Positions 52,117 through 60,643 of a stretch of 64,000 bases of DNA are shown piece by piece. The DNA comes from Pseudocitrobacter sp913778145. GTDB lineage: Bacteria > Pseudomonadota > Gammaproteobacteria > Enterobacterales > Enterobacteriaceae. A program made the position numbers and the translations under genes. Location of the stretch: assembly GCA_035726825.1 (NCBI GenBank), contig JALNTX010000007.1, positions 124,001-188,000 of the forward strand, read 5' to 3'. Positions within the stretch are counted from its first letter, which is position 1. Each line of letters starts with the position of its first letter. The notes beneath the pieces were generated by a model. It had not been told where the DNA came from. It did no database searches and saw only the letters and a program-made list of their open reading frames with translations.

Positions 52117-52303
52117 GTGAACCCCTGATGAACGTTCCTGGTTACAAAGGCAATCCACACGTCGTGGTTGCCGAAAAGAATGTCGTAAACACGTCTGTTT
52201 GACCACACGATCGTCAAAACGTCACATCGCTACGAAAAATAATGTCTTACGATAGCATGACGTCGCGGCATGAAATATGCAGCGCCGCCTAATTATGCGC
52301 AGG

Positions 52304-52333
52304 AGCCCGCACTCCAGCAAGGGAGTACGGGCT
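52304..52333 (-). terminator. Hairpin downstream of dctA
   Basis: AGCCCGCACTCC pairs with GGGAGTACGGGCT (one internal mismatch) around a 5-base loop, 13 bases past the dctA stop. No T-run follows. Confidence 0.6.
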
Positions 52334-52345
52334 TAAGATGAGGAT

Positions 52346-53632
52346 TTAAGAGGATAATTCGTGCGGTTTGTTGGCAGGCGTTCGATTATTCAGCACATCG
52401 TCCAGCTGCTGCTGGTCGAGCTGCTTAACGCGTTTCGCCACCACAATGGTTGCCACGCCGTTACCAATCAGGTTAGTCAACGCACGCGCTTCGGACATAA
52501 AGCGGTCGATACCCAGAATCAGGGCCAGGCCCGCCACCGGTAAATGCCCCACGGCAGAGATAGTCGCCGCCAGCACGATGAACCCGCTTCCGGTTACGCC
52601 CGCCGCCCCTTTGGAGGAGAGCAACAGCACCACCAGCAGGGTGATTTGATGGAAGATATCCATGTGACTGTTGGTCGCCTGAGCGATAAACACCGCCGCC
52701 ATCGTCAGGTAGATTGAGGTGCCGTCGAGGTTAAACGAGTATCCCGTCGGTATCACCAGCCCCACGACCGATTTTTTACAACCCAGTTTCTCCATCTTGT
52801 CCAGCATACGCGGCAGCACCGATTCGGAAGACGACGTGCCCAATACAATCAGCAGCTCTTCACGGATGTAGCGGATGAATTTGAAGATGCTGAAGCCGGT
52901 GGCTTTGGCGATAGAACCGAGTACCACCACCACGAACAGAATACAGGTGATGTAGAAGCAGATGATCAGTTGGCCGAGTTGCACCAGCGTGCCCACACCG
53001 TATTTACCGATGGTGAAGGCCATCGCCCCGAAAGCCCCGATGGGCGCCAGGCGCATGATCATGTTGATGATGCCAAAGATAACCTGCGAGAAGCTCTCGA
53101 TAACGTTAAAAATCAGCTGGCCTTTGCTACCCAGACGGTGCAACGCAAAGCCAAACAGCACCGCAAACAGCAGCACCTGCAAAATGTTACCGCTGGCGAA
53201 CGCGCCAATCACGCTGGAAGGAATGACATCCAGTAAGAAAGCAACAATGCCCTGTTCCTTCGCCTGCTCGGCGTACACGGCGACCGCGCCCGCATCCAGG
53301 CTTGCCGGGTCAACGTTCATGCCCGCACCGGGTTGCACCACGTTAACAATGATCAGGCCGATAATCAGCGCAATGGTGCTGACCACTTCGAAGTAGAGTA
53401 GCGCCACCGCACCGGTGCGCCCTACCGCCTTCATGCTTTCCATCCCGGCAATACCGGTCACGACGGTACAAAAGATGACAGGCGCGATGATCATTTTAAT
53501 CAGCTTCACGAACGCGTCGCCAAGCGGTTTCATTTGCGCGCCTAACTCAGGGTAGTAGTGGCCCAACAGCACACCGATGACGATGGCGGTCAGAACCTGC
53601 ACATAGAGGCTTTTGAAGAAAGAGGTTTTCAT
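52346..53632 (-). CDS. dctA: C4-dicarboxylate transporter DctA
   Basis: Aerobic proton-coupled uptake of succinate, fumarate and malate (DAACS/glutamate symporter fold). The 428 residues equal the E. coli length. Conserved blocks: GTSSSESVLPRMLDKME (serine-rich hairpin, about 276-292), GYSFNLDGTSIYLTMAAVFIAQ (about 308-329) and GAAGVTGSGFIVLAAT. It is monocistronic. Confidence 0.97.
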   Translation of the reverse strand: MKTSFFKSLYVQVLTAIVIGVLLGHYYPELGAQMKPLGDAFVKLIKMIIAPVIFCTVVTGIAGMESMKAVGRTGAVALLYFEVVSTIALIIGLIIVNVVQPGAGMNVDPASLDAGAVAVYAEQAKEQGIVAFLLDVIPSSVIGAFASGNILQVLLFAVLFGFALHRLGSKGQLIFNVIESFSQVIFGIINMIMRLAPIGAFGAMAFTIGKYGVGTLVQLGQLIICFYITCILFVVVVLGSIAKATGFSIFKFIRYIREELLIVLGTSSSESVLPRMLDKMEKLGCKKSVVGLVIPTGYSFNLDGTSIYLTMAAVFIAQATNSHMDIFHQITLLVVLLLSSKGAAGVTGSGFIVLAATISAVGHLPVAGLALILGIDRFMSEARALTNLIGNGVATIVVAKRVKQLDQQQLDDVLNNRTPANKPHELSS

Positions 53633-53789
53633 AGGATGTCCTTAAGATAAAACCACAAACCAGGTAGGGGATTACCCAACTTGTGACCTCAAAATAACAC
53701 CCATGAAACATTACGGAAATATATATAGCTGCATTTGCAACTGAATTGTTAAAAACCTTGAGCTGACTCGCACAACTGCGAAATCATTT

Positions 53790-55793
53790 TCAATCGGGTT
53801 TCACCGCCGAATCCGGCAGGTAGTCCTGCTCAAAGCTTTCCGGTGACACCGCGCGCGCAAACAGGAAACCCTGTAACACATCGACATTTGCCGCCTTCAG
53901 CCATGCATATTGTTCCTGCGTTTCCACCCCTTCCGCCACCAGCCGCAGGTGCAGGCTGCGCGCGAGCTGAATAATCGCCGCGACCATACTGGCATCTTCC
54001 GGCAAAGTATCGACAAACAGCTTGTCGATTTTCAGGATATCCACCGGCAGCGACTTCATATGCTGAAGCTGCTGGAGCCCCGCATAGCCCATTCCGAAGT
54101 CATCCAGCGCGATACGCACCCCGGCATTGCGCAACGGGCGCAGAATCGCTACAGCGGCTTTAGGATCGTCGATGCTGCGGCTTTCCGTCACTTCCAGCAC
54201 CAGCGTGCCAGGCGCAATGCGGTAGCGTTCGAGCAGCGCCAGCATATCCGGCACCATATTGTGATGCATCAGCTGCAGGGCAGAGAGATTAACCGACAGC
54301 GGCAGCATGATGCCACGCTTCTGCCACGCGGAAAGCAGGCGACACGCCTCTTCCAGCACCCAGTGGCCGACGGTCACCATCAGCCCGCAGGATTCGATAG
54401 TCTCAATCAGGTCGTTAGGCAGTTCCCATTCGCCATTGGCCTGTTTCTGACGCAGTAACACTTCCGCGCTGCACACCTTGCCCGTGGCGGTGTCGATCTG
54501 CGGCTGCAGCCAGATGGCAAACTGTTGATGCTCCATTGCCGAGAGAATGTCGCTTTCCTGAGTCAGACGCTTTTGCGCTTTTTCCATCTGTTCAGGGTCA
54601 AAAAACTCGATCTGGTTTTTGCCCTTACGCCGCGCGCTGAACGCGGCCGAAATGGCGCGGCGATAAAGCTGTTCAGCGGTCAGCCCGCCTTCGAACATGG
54701 CAATTCCCACGCTGGCGGTCGGGCGCAGTTGAATACCCTGCAACGGCAGGCGTTCATTCACGACAGTGAGCACTTGCTGACCTAATGTGATGGCGTGCCA
54801 CGGTTCAGTGACGCCTTCGGCCAGAATCACGAAGTCATAGGCGCTAATCTGCGCCAGCACCATACGCGGCGAAATCACCTGTTTAAGCTTCTCAACCAGG
54901 GTCAACAGCAGCATTTCGCGCTGCTCTTCTTTTAGTACGCCCGCCGTGTCCTGCAAGGTCTCACACGCCACCATCAACAGCGCGGTGGTTTTCTGCTGGC
55001 TGACGGTGCGTTCCAGCAACGCCAGTAAAAAGGCTTTATTCGGTAATTCGGAAACCGGGAAACGCGTCGCGCGGCTGCACAGCTCGTCATACTGGCGCAG
55101 GGCAAGCTGCTGATGGCGGTTGTAGCTGCGCACCATTTTGCCGATTTCATCGTCGTGATGCAGACGCGGCAGCGCGAGCTGATGCCCCACGCGCTCTTCC
55201 GGGGAAAGGTCGTTCAGTTCATTCGCAATCGCGCGCAGCGGGCGCACAATCAGGCGGTTGATACTCCACGTCAGTGCCACCGTAAGGATCAACACCAAAA
55301 GTAAGTAAGCGGTCACCAACGTAGCAAGGGCGCTCATTACAAACTTGTACATGCGGTACGAGTCAGACTGAAGCACCAGATAAGCCAGCGGCTGCGGGTT
55401 TGCCGGGCGCTCCAGCGAATAGAGCGGCAGCGAAATCTGTACCGGCAGCTCAAAAATACGCGTGATCATCACCGGTACCGGGCGTTCCGGGATAAAGCTC
55501 ATCCGCAGCGCCTGGAACTGGTTAGGCAATACCACATCGGCCCGGCTCACAATGCCGGAAGGCTGAATACGGCCAAGAATGGTTTCCGCTTCCGGGATAT
55601 CAGCTTTAAGAATGGCCGCAGAGAGCGGCTGGCGAACGGAACGGGCAATGCTTTCTAATTGCGTGGCGGTGTTATAGCGATTCTGCTGCACAAAGTGAAA
55701 AAGCAGAATGAAACAAAAGACAAACACGAACACCATGGTTACGCCTGCAACCATTGCCATTTGTTTGATCGTAAGTGAACGGCTGACGCGCAA
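53790..55793 (-). CDS. hmsP: HmsP/PdeK-type biofilm regulator (degenerate GGDEF plus EAL)
   Basis: A 667-residue membrane protein, E. coli YhjK/PdeK. It has two N-terminal membrane segments (about 12-32 and 150-173) around a periplasmic sensor loop, then a HAMP-like linker. The GGDEF domain (about 240-390) has its active motif replaced by SAYDF, so no cyclase activity is expected. The EAL domain (about 410-655) has EVL in SAEVLLRQK, FEVTES-type LEVTES, and LDDFGMGYAGL, with the key acids present. Yersinia HmsP is the model phosphodiesterase that limits biofilm. It lies between dctA and the cellulose operon. Confidence 0.93.
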   Translation of the reverse strand: MRVSRSLTIKQMAMVAGVTMVFVFVFCFILLFHFVQQNRYNTATQLESIARSVRQPLSAAILKADIPEAETILGRIQPSGIVSRADVVLPNQFQALRMSFIPERPVPVMITRIFELPVQISLPLYSLERPANPQPLAYLVLQSDSYRMYKFVMSALATLVTAYLLLVLILTVALTWSINRLIVRPLRAIANELNDLSPEERVGHQLALPRLHHDDEIGKMVRSYNRHQQLALRQYDELCSRATRFPVSELPNKAFLLALLERTVSQQKTTALLMVACETLQDTAGVLKEEQREMLLLTLVEKLKQVISPRMVLAQISAYDFVILAEGVTEPWHAITLGQQVLTVVNERLPLQGIQLRPTASVGIAMFEGGLTAEQLYRRAISAAFSARRKGKNQIEFFDPEQMEKAQKRLTQESDILSAMEHQQFAIWLQPQIDTATGKVCSAEVLLRQKQANGEWELPNDLIETIESCGLMVTVGHWVLEEACRLLSAWQKRGIMLPLSVNLSALQLMHHNMVPDMLALLERYRIAPGTLVLEVTESRSIDDPKAAVAILRPLRNAGVRIALDDFGMGYAGLQQLQHMKSLPVDILKIDKLFVDTLPEDASMVAAIIQLARSLHLRLVAEGVETQEQYAWLKAANVDVLQGFLFARAVSPESFEQDYLPDSAVKPD

Positions 55794-55962
55794 AAGAATT
55801 CTCCATTAAAAACTTAACGCACTGCCCGTCATGAGCATAACGAGGTCGATGACAAAGTCAAAAAGTAACCAAAAAGGAGCTGGTCGACAAAACGACGATC
55901 CGCAACAGAAAGCACCAACGTCTTACTGTGCAGATATCAGATGCGCAACAAAACAGGACAAA

Positions 55963-56000
55963 GCCCGCGATAACGTAACAAAGTATGACGTTTCGCGGGC
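55963..56000 (-). terminator. Terminator of the bcs operon
   Basis: Read leftward: GCCCGCGA, a loop of about 22 bases, TCGCGGGC, then TTTGTCCTGTTTTG. It lies 60 bases past the bcsC stop. Confidence 0.75.
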
Positions 56001-56060
56001 CGATTATACGCTAAGAGAATGGTTTTCGTGACAGTTGTTAGCGAAATTAGCGCTTTTATC

Positions 56061-59000
56061 CTACCAGTCCGCGTAAGGGACCAGCGGCTGAGGCGGCATA
56101 TCCAGATCGCCCTGCCAGCCTGCCGCCGAGTAACGTACATACAGCAGCGCATGGCTTGGGGTGTAATCTTTCGCTTCCTGAATATCCACCGCCGCGCCAA
56201 CGAACCAGTTTGAGGTCACCCGACGTTCCACCAGCGCGCGCGCGGTGTAACCGTAGCCCTGGCTGCTGCTGCCACTACTACCGTCCTGGCTGGCATTATT
56301 ACGCCAGTCGGTCGGTATCAGATTCATCAGCGGATAGCTGGCCTGCGATTTAGTGCGTGAGTGCGACCACGATACCGAACCGCCCAGCTCCCACGACCAG
56401 TTCTCCGTCCGTTGACGCCAGGTCACCGGCACGGCAAACGACACATACTCTTGCGGGCTGTAGTATCCCCCCTGACCAAGGGTATAGCCGCTCAGATCCT
56501 TCTGATAATGCCAAATCATATTGTTGAGACCGACCGTTACCCGGCGATTATTCTCGTTAATCACCTTGTAGTAGTAGCCGGTCATCCAGCGCACGCGCCA
56601 GTTATCTTCAACGTTCTTGCCGGTCAACTGGTCCGCGCCCAGCGACGCCCACACGCCGTTGGCCTCGCCTTTGTCATAGCTCAGGCTGAGCACGCCGCCG
56701 TCGGCGCGTACCCCACCCCATTTTTTGCCGGTGTGACCATCTTTGCTGTTATCCTGCTGGCCGCCAAAGGCCAGCAGCGAGCTGGAAATCGGGCGACGGT
56801 GACCTTCCAGGGTATAGCCAATCGGGCCGACTTTACTGCTGTAGCTCAGGCCGCCAACCACATCGACGACGTTAAAGCCCATCGGCGTGGTACCGATGTC
56901 GCCACTCCAGGTATCGTTTTTCCAGCCCACCGCCACGCTGACGCCGTTATCGCTTGCGCTCGCGCCGCCGCGACAGGCGTGATCTTTAATGCCGCAGGTG
57001 CCCCAGTCCGGCGCGTAGCTGCCGTCGCTTTTACGTGAAAAACTTCCGACGTTCATGTCTACCCAATCGGAACGGAAGAACATCCGCCCGTCGTAAAGCG
57101 GCGCATCCACCTGAAGCATGGTGGTGTGCGCTTTCAGGTCTGAATAGCCGCCCGTACCGCTGGAGCCCCAGTAGTCATGCTCCAGCGTCACGTTAAGATC
57201 CTGCTGACGATACAGGTCCGCCGCATCGCTGCGCACGCCGCGCTTGAGCCAATCGTCGCTGGCATCGTTGCGCGTCAGACGGGTGAAGGTGTCGTTATCC
57301 TGCGGACGCGTCGGCGTGATCCCGGTGGCGACCATCGTATCTTTATAGGTTTCCAGCGCCTGCTGCGGGTTGCCGTCCTGCGCCTGGAAACGTGCGGCAT
57401 CGCGCAGCACCAGCGCGCTGTCCATTGACGGCGGCTGAGATTTCGCCTGCTGCGCCAGCGTGTTAAAGGTATTCCGCGCTTTTTCGTTTTCACCGAGCCC
57501 GGACTGCACCAGCGCAATACGCCGCTGCGTACCCATCGACGGCGCTTCTCCCGTGGTGGAGAGTTGCGCCAGCTGCGCTCGCGCGGCGGCTTTATCCCCC
57601 TGCGCTAAATAAAGCTCGGCCAGCCCCAAACGTGCGTCGTCATTCTGCGGTTCTTTGCTCAGCACCTCGTTGTAGAGCGCGATCGCCTGCGGCGCATCGC
57701 CGCGCTGCTGCGCCCAGTCGGCGAGGGTCAGGGTGATCCGCGTAGACGCCGGTTGTTTGCGCAGAAGCGCGATGGCCTGTTTCTCCTGACCGGCGTCGCG
57801 CAGTCGGTTCGCCTCCTGCATCGTTTTAGCGAATTGCAGGCGGTCTGAGAGTTCCTGAATATTGCTGTTCCACTGACTGCGCGGCAGCGTGCCTAAATGG
57901 GAAATGGCGGCGGCATCACGTTCGGTGCTGGAGAGATACAGGCTGTAGGCGTACACCTGATCCGGGTCTTTCGCCTGCTTCTGCGCCAGATTGCGCATCA
58001 GTGAATCCGCTTCGCTGCGCTTGCCCGCGCTGTCGAGGTCTTTCGCCAAACGATAGGTTATCCACACACTGTCCGGGTTGAGCGCCAGACGCTGACGCTG
58101 AACCTCGGCGGCCTGCGCCCACTGGCCTTTGCTCTCAAGCGTTTCCGCCTGCTGTTCAAGGCGATCGTTGGTCAGGCCGCGCTCAATATCATCAATGCTG
58201 CGACGTTGTGCGGCAGGTAGCGATTGTATGTAAGCGGTCGCTTTCTCGGGAGACTGCGCCCGGTAGACATTCGCCAGGCCGCGCACCGCGAGATTGTTAT
58301 CCCGGTCCATGCGCAGCGTTTGTTTGTAATAACCTTCCGCTGTCGGGTAATCCTTACGCGCGGCAGCGACATCGCCCAGCCCAAGAATCGCGTAGCTGTC
58401 GGTGTTATCTACCCGCTGCGCCTGCTGGTAATAGGTTTGCGCCTGCGCCGGGTTATTGGCCTTCAGCGCCGCGTCGCCCTGCTGAATCAGCAGCCAGTAG
58501 CGGTTGGTCTTCAGCAGGCTATCCCACTTGCTGCGGCTGGTATTTTGCGGGTCGAGGGCAATCGCTTTTTGCAACTGGGCGACCGCACGCGCGCGGTCGC
58601 CTTTCTGCGAATAGGCTTCACCAAGCGTACCGATGGCGTCGGCATCTTTATTGTTCGTCGCAACGGCACGCTGTAGGTCTGAAATCGCCGAGGCGGTATT
58701 CCCGGACGCCAGCGCGGCAGCAGCTTCGCTCTTCGCGCGAACGGTCGGGTCAGAGAGGGTTTTCTGTTGTTCAGCCAGCAAGCCACGGGCGTTATCCGCC
58801 TGCTCCCCGGCGGTGAAAATTTGCAGGAAACGCTGAAGTGATTGCACGCTCGCCTGACTCGGCGGCTGATCCTTAATGGCGTTGAACCAGACATCGCCCG
58901 CTTCATTGCGCCCGTTGGACGATTTCGCCATCTGTTCCAGTACAGCAAACGCATCATCGCGGCGATTATCCGCCAGCAGCGTGCGCGCTAGCGTGGATTG

Positions 59001-59549
59001 CAACGTGACGTTGCCCGGCATCTGCTTGTTCAGCGCCTGTAAACGTGCCACCGCGTCATTGTGTCGCGCGGGGATTTTCAGCGCTGTGGCCCAGTACTCC
59101 ACCGCATAATCCCCGTCCGGCGGCGGGCCGTTAAAGGCTTTCTCATAGGCGGCAATGGCTTCATCGGCGTGACCGGTTGTTGCCAGCAGGCGCGCCTGTT
59201 GCAGCGCCTGGCGACCTTCCGCTGAATTCAGCAGTATCTCCGTGCGCGAGGCGTTGTATTCCGTTGAGTTGGGCGCCAGGGTTTTCAGTCGCGCAAGCTG
59301 CTTCTGCGCCCCGGCTGTGTCGCCCTGACGCAGCATGTAGCGCAATCTGGCGGCCAGCACCTGCGGATTATTCGGGTCGATTAGCTCCAGGCGATAGAGC
59401 GACTGCTGCACGATATCTTCGCGCTTGCTGGATTCCCCCAGCCGCACCTGATTGAGCAGTTGCTCCTGCGCGGAAGGCGCGGCGTAGCTCGCCGGAATCA
59501 GCGTAATGCCTAAAGAGAGAGTGAGTAAACTTAGTGTGAACTTGCGCAT
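56061..59549 (-). CDS. bcsC: Cellulose export porin BcsC
   Basis: A 1162-residue outer membrane cellulose exporter (E. coli 1157). The signal peptide ends ITLIPASYA. Tandem TPR repeats fill about 30-780 (for example ALDPQNTSRSKWDSLLKTN and AYSQKGDRARAVAQLQKAI). The C-terminal beta-barrel covers about 820-1162, is rich in aromatic/Gly strands, and ends in a terminal Trp (YADW), as outer membrane proteins do. The start overlaps bcsZ by 19 bases. It is last gene of the bcsA-B-Z-C operon. Confidence 0.96.
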   Translation of the reverse strand: MRKFTLSLLTLSLGITLIPASYAAPSAQEQLLNQVRLGESSKREDIVQQSLYRLELIDPNNPQVLAARLRYMLRQGDTAGAQKQLARLKTLAPNSTEYNASRTEILLNSAEGRQALQQARLLATTGHADEAIAAYEKAFNGPPPDGDYAVEYWATALKIPARHNDAVARLQALNKQMPGNVTLQSTLARTLLADNRRDDAFAVLEQMAKSSNGRNEAGDVWFNAIKDQPPSQASVQSLQRFLQIFTAGEQADNARGLLAEQQKTLSDPTVRAKSEAAAALASGNTASAISDLQRAVATNNKDADAIGTLGEAYSQKGDRARAVAQLQKAIALDPQNTSRSKWDSLLKTNRYWLLIQQGDAALKANNPAQAQTYYQQAQRVDNTDSYAILGLGDVAAARKDYPTAEGYYKQTLRMDRDNNLAVRGLANVYRAQSPEKATAYIQSLPAAQRRSIDDIERGLTNDRLEQQAETLESKGQWAQAAEVQRQRLALNPDSVWITYRLAKDLDSAGKRSEADSLMRNLAQKQAKDPDQVYAYSLYLSSTERDAAAISHLGTLPRSQWNSNIQELSDRLQFAKTMQEANRLRDAGQEKQAIALLRKQPASTRITLTLADWAQQRGDAPQAIALYNEVLSKEPQNDDARLGLAELYLAQGDKAAARAQLAQLSTTGEAPSMGTQRRIALVQSGLGENEKARNTFNTLAQQAKSQPPSMDSALVLRDAARFQAQDGNPQQALETYKDTMVATGITPTRPQDNDTFTRLTRNDASDDWLKRGVRSDAADLYRQQDLNVTLEHDYWGSSGTGGYSDLKAHTTMLQVDAPLYDGRMFFRSDWVDMNVGSFSRKSDGSYAPDWGTCGIKDHACRGGASASDNGVSVAVGWKNDTWSGDIGTTPMGFNVVDVVGGLSYSSKVGPIGYTLEGHRRPISSSLLAFGGQQDNSKDGHTGKKWGGVRADGGVLSLSYDKGEANGVWASLGADQLTGKNVEDNWRVRWMTGYYYKVINENNRRVTVGLNNMIWHYQKDLSGYTLGQGGYYSPQEYVSFAVPVTWRQRTENWSWELGGSVSWSHSRTKSQASYPLMNLIPTDWRNNASQDGSSGSSSQGYGYTARALVERRVTSNWFVGAAVDIQEAKDYTPSHALLYVRYSAAGWQGDLDMPPQPLVPYADW

Positions 59550-60640
59550 TCCTGGCCCCAGTCAGGTAGTAATTCACCGCGGGCGCTGAAGCGAAAACGG
59601 TGTTGGTCCCAGCCCTGGCCAAAGAGGGTCAGGACATAGCTGTAATAGGCGTCTGCGCCAGGGAAGTTGTCGGCTACGCGCTGGCGCTGAACGGCTTGCG
59701 CATCGCGGTCCTGCAGGAACGGCAGCAGCGAGGCGGAGAAGCCCACCGGGCCGTTGCCGGTGACTTTGCCGGTGAGGGTGTCGACTTTTTCCGGCGGAAC
59801 GCCTTCGCGGGCGGTCTGCGCCGCCATCGCTTTAAATCGGGTTAACAGACGGGCTTTTTGTGGGTCGCTGTTGTGCATCATGCCCACCCATAAATAGACG
59901 CGGATGGCGTCATAGCTGCCCACCAGCGGCGTTTTACTTTGCTTCTGCCAGCCTTTGCCTTTTTCGTAATTCACCCAGTCCGGCGAGTAGCCTTTGCTGG
60001 CGGTCTCCATCAGCAGGCGCTGGTTGGTTTCGCGCAGCGTCGTCCACGGCGCGCCATAACGGGTAAAGTAGCTCGCCAGCTGCGGCGGCAGGTAGCTTGG
60101 GTTGAAGCGCCAGCTGTTGGCTTCAGCAAAGCCAATTTTGCCTGGAAGCAGCATCGAGCCCAGCCCCGGTACATTCACCACTTCTTCACGGGCAATGCGC
60201 GAAAGCAGCGCTTTCCCGGTTTCGCTGTAATTGGCGTTGTTCCACAGTCGGCCCGCTTCCAGCAGCGACCAGGCAATCCAGACGTCAGAATCGGATGCGG
60301 AGTTGGTATCCAGCACCGTCCACGCATTATCGTCTTTCTTGCCCCACAGCCAGCCAGGCAGCGTGCTTTTCAGGTCACCCTGCGCCAGGTTGTTCTGCGT
60401 CCAGTCGAACAGTTTGCCGAACGTTTCGCGGTCATTGGCCGCCAGCGCGAAGAACATCGCGTAGCTCTGCCCTTCGGAGGTGGTAATTTTGCGTGCATCG
60501 CTCGGGTCGATCACGCGCCCTTCGGCACTGACATAGTCTTTTTTGAACTGATCCCAGGCAGGCCAGTTACAGGCCGCCTGGGCCTGTACCATCGTGCCCA
60601 GCGTTAACAGCAAAACTATCCAGCGTACGCTTTTCATCAC
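59531..60640 (-). CDS. bcsZ: Periplasmic endo-1,4-beta-glucanase BcsZ
   Basis: A GH8 cellulase of 369 residues needed for proper cellulose export. The signal peptide MMKSVRWIVLLLTLGTMVQA is cleaved before ACNWPAWDQF. The catalytic acid is in TTSEGQSYAMFFALAANDR (about 53-71, Glu near 55) and the second acid in GSYDAIRVYLWVGM (Asp near 243). It starts 3 bases after the bcsB stop and overlaps bcsC. Confidence 0.96.
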   Translation of the reverse strand: MMKSVRWIVLLLTLGTMVQAQAACNWPAWDQFKKDYVSAEGRVIDPSDARKITTSEGQSYAMFFALAANDRETFGKLFDWTQNNLAQGDLKSTLPGWLWGKKDDNAWTVLDTNSASDSDVWIAWSLLEAGRLWNNANYSETGKALLSRIAREEVVNVPGLGSMLLPGKIGFAEANSWRFNPSYLPPQLASYFTRYGAPWTTLRETNQRLLMETASKGYSPDWVNYEKGKGWQKQSKTPLVGSYDAIRVYLWVGMMHNSDPQKARLLTRFKAMAAQTAREGVPPEKVDTLTGKVTGNGPVGFSASLLPFLQDRDAQAVQRQRVADNFPGADAYYSYVLTLFGQGWDQHRFRFSARGELLPDWGQECASSH

Positions 60641-60643
60641 GGC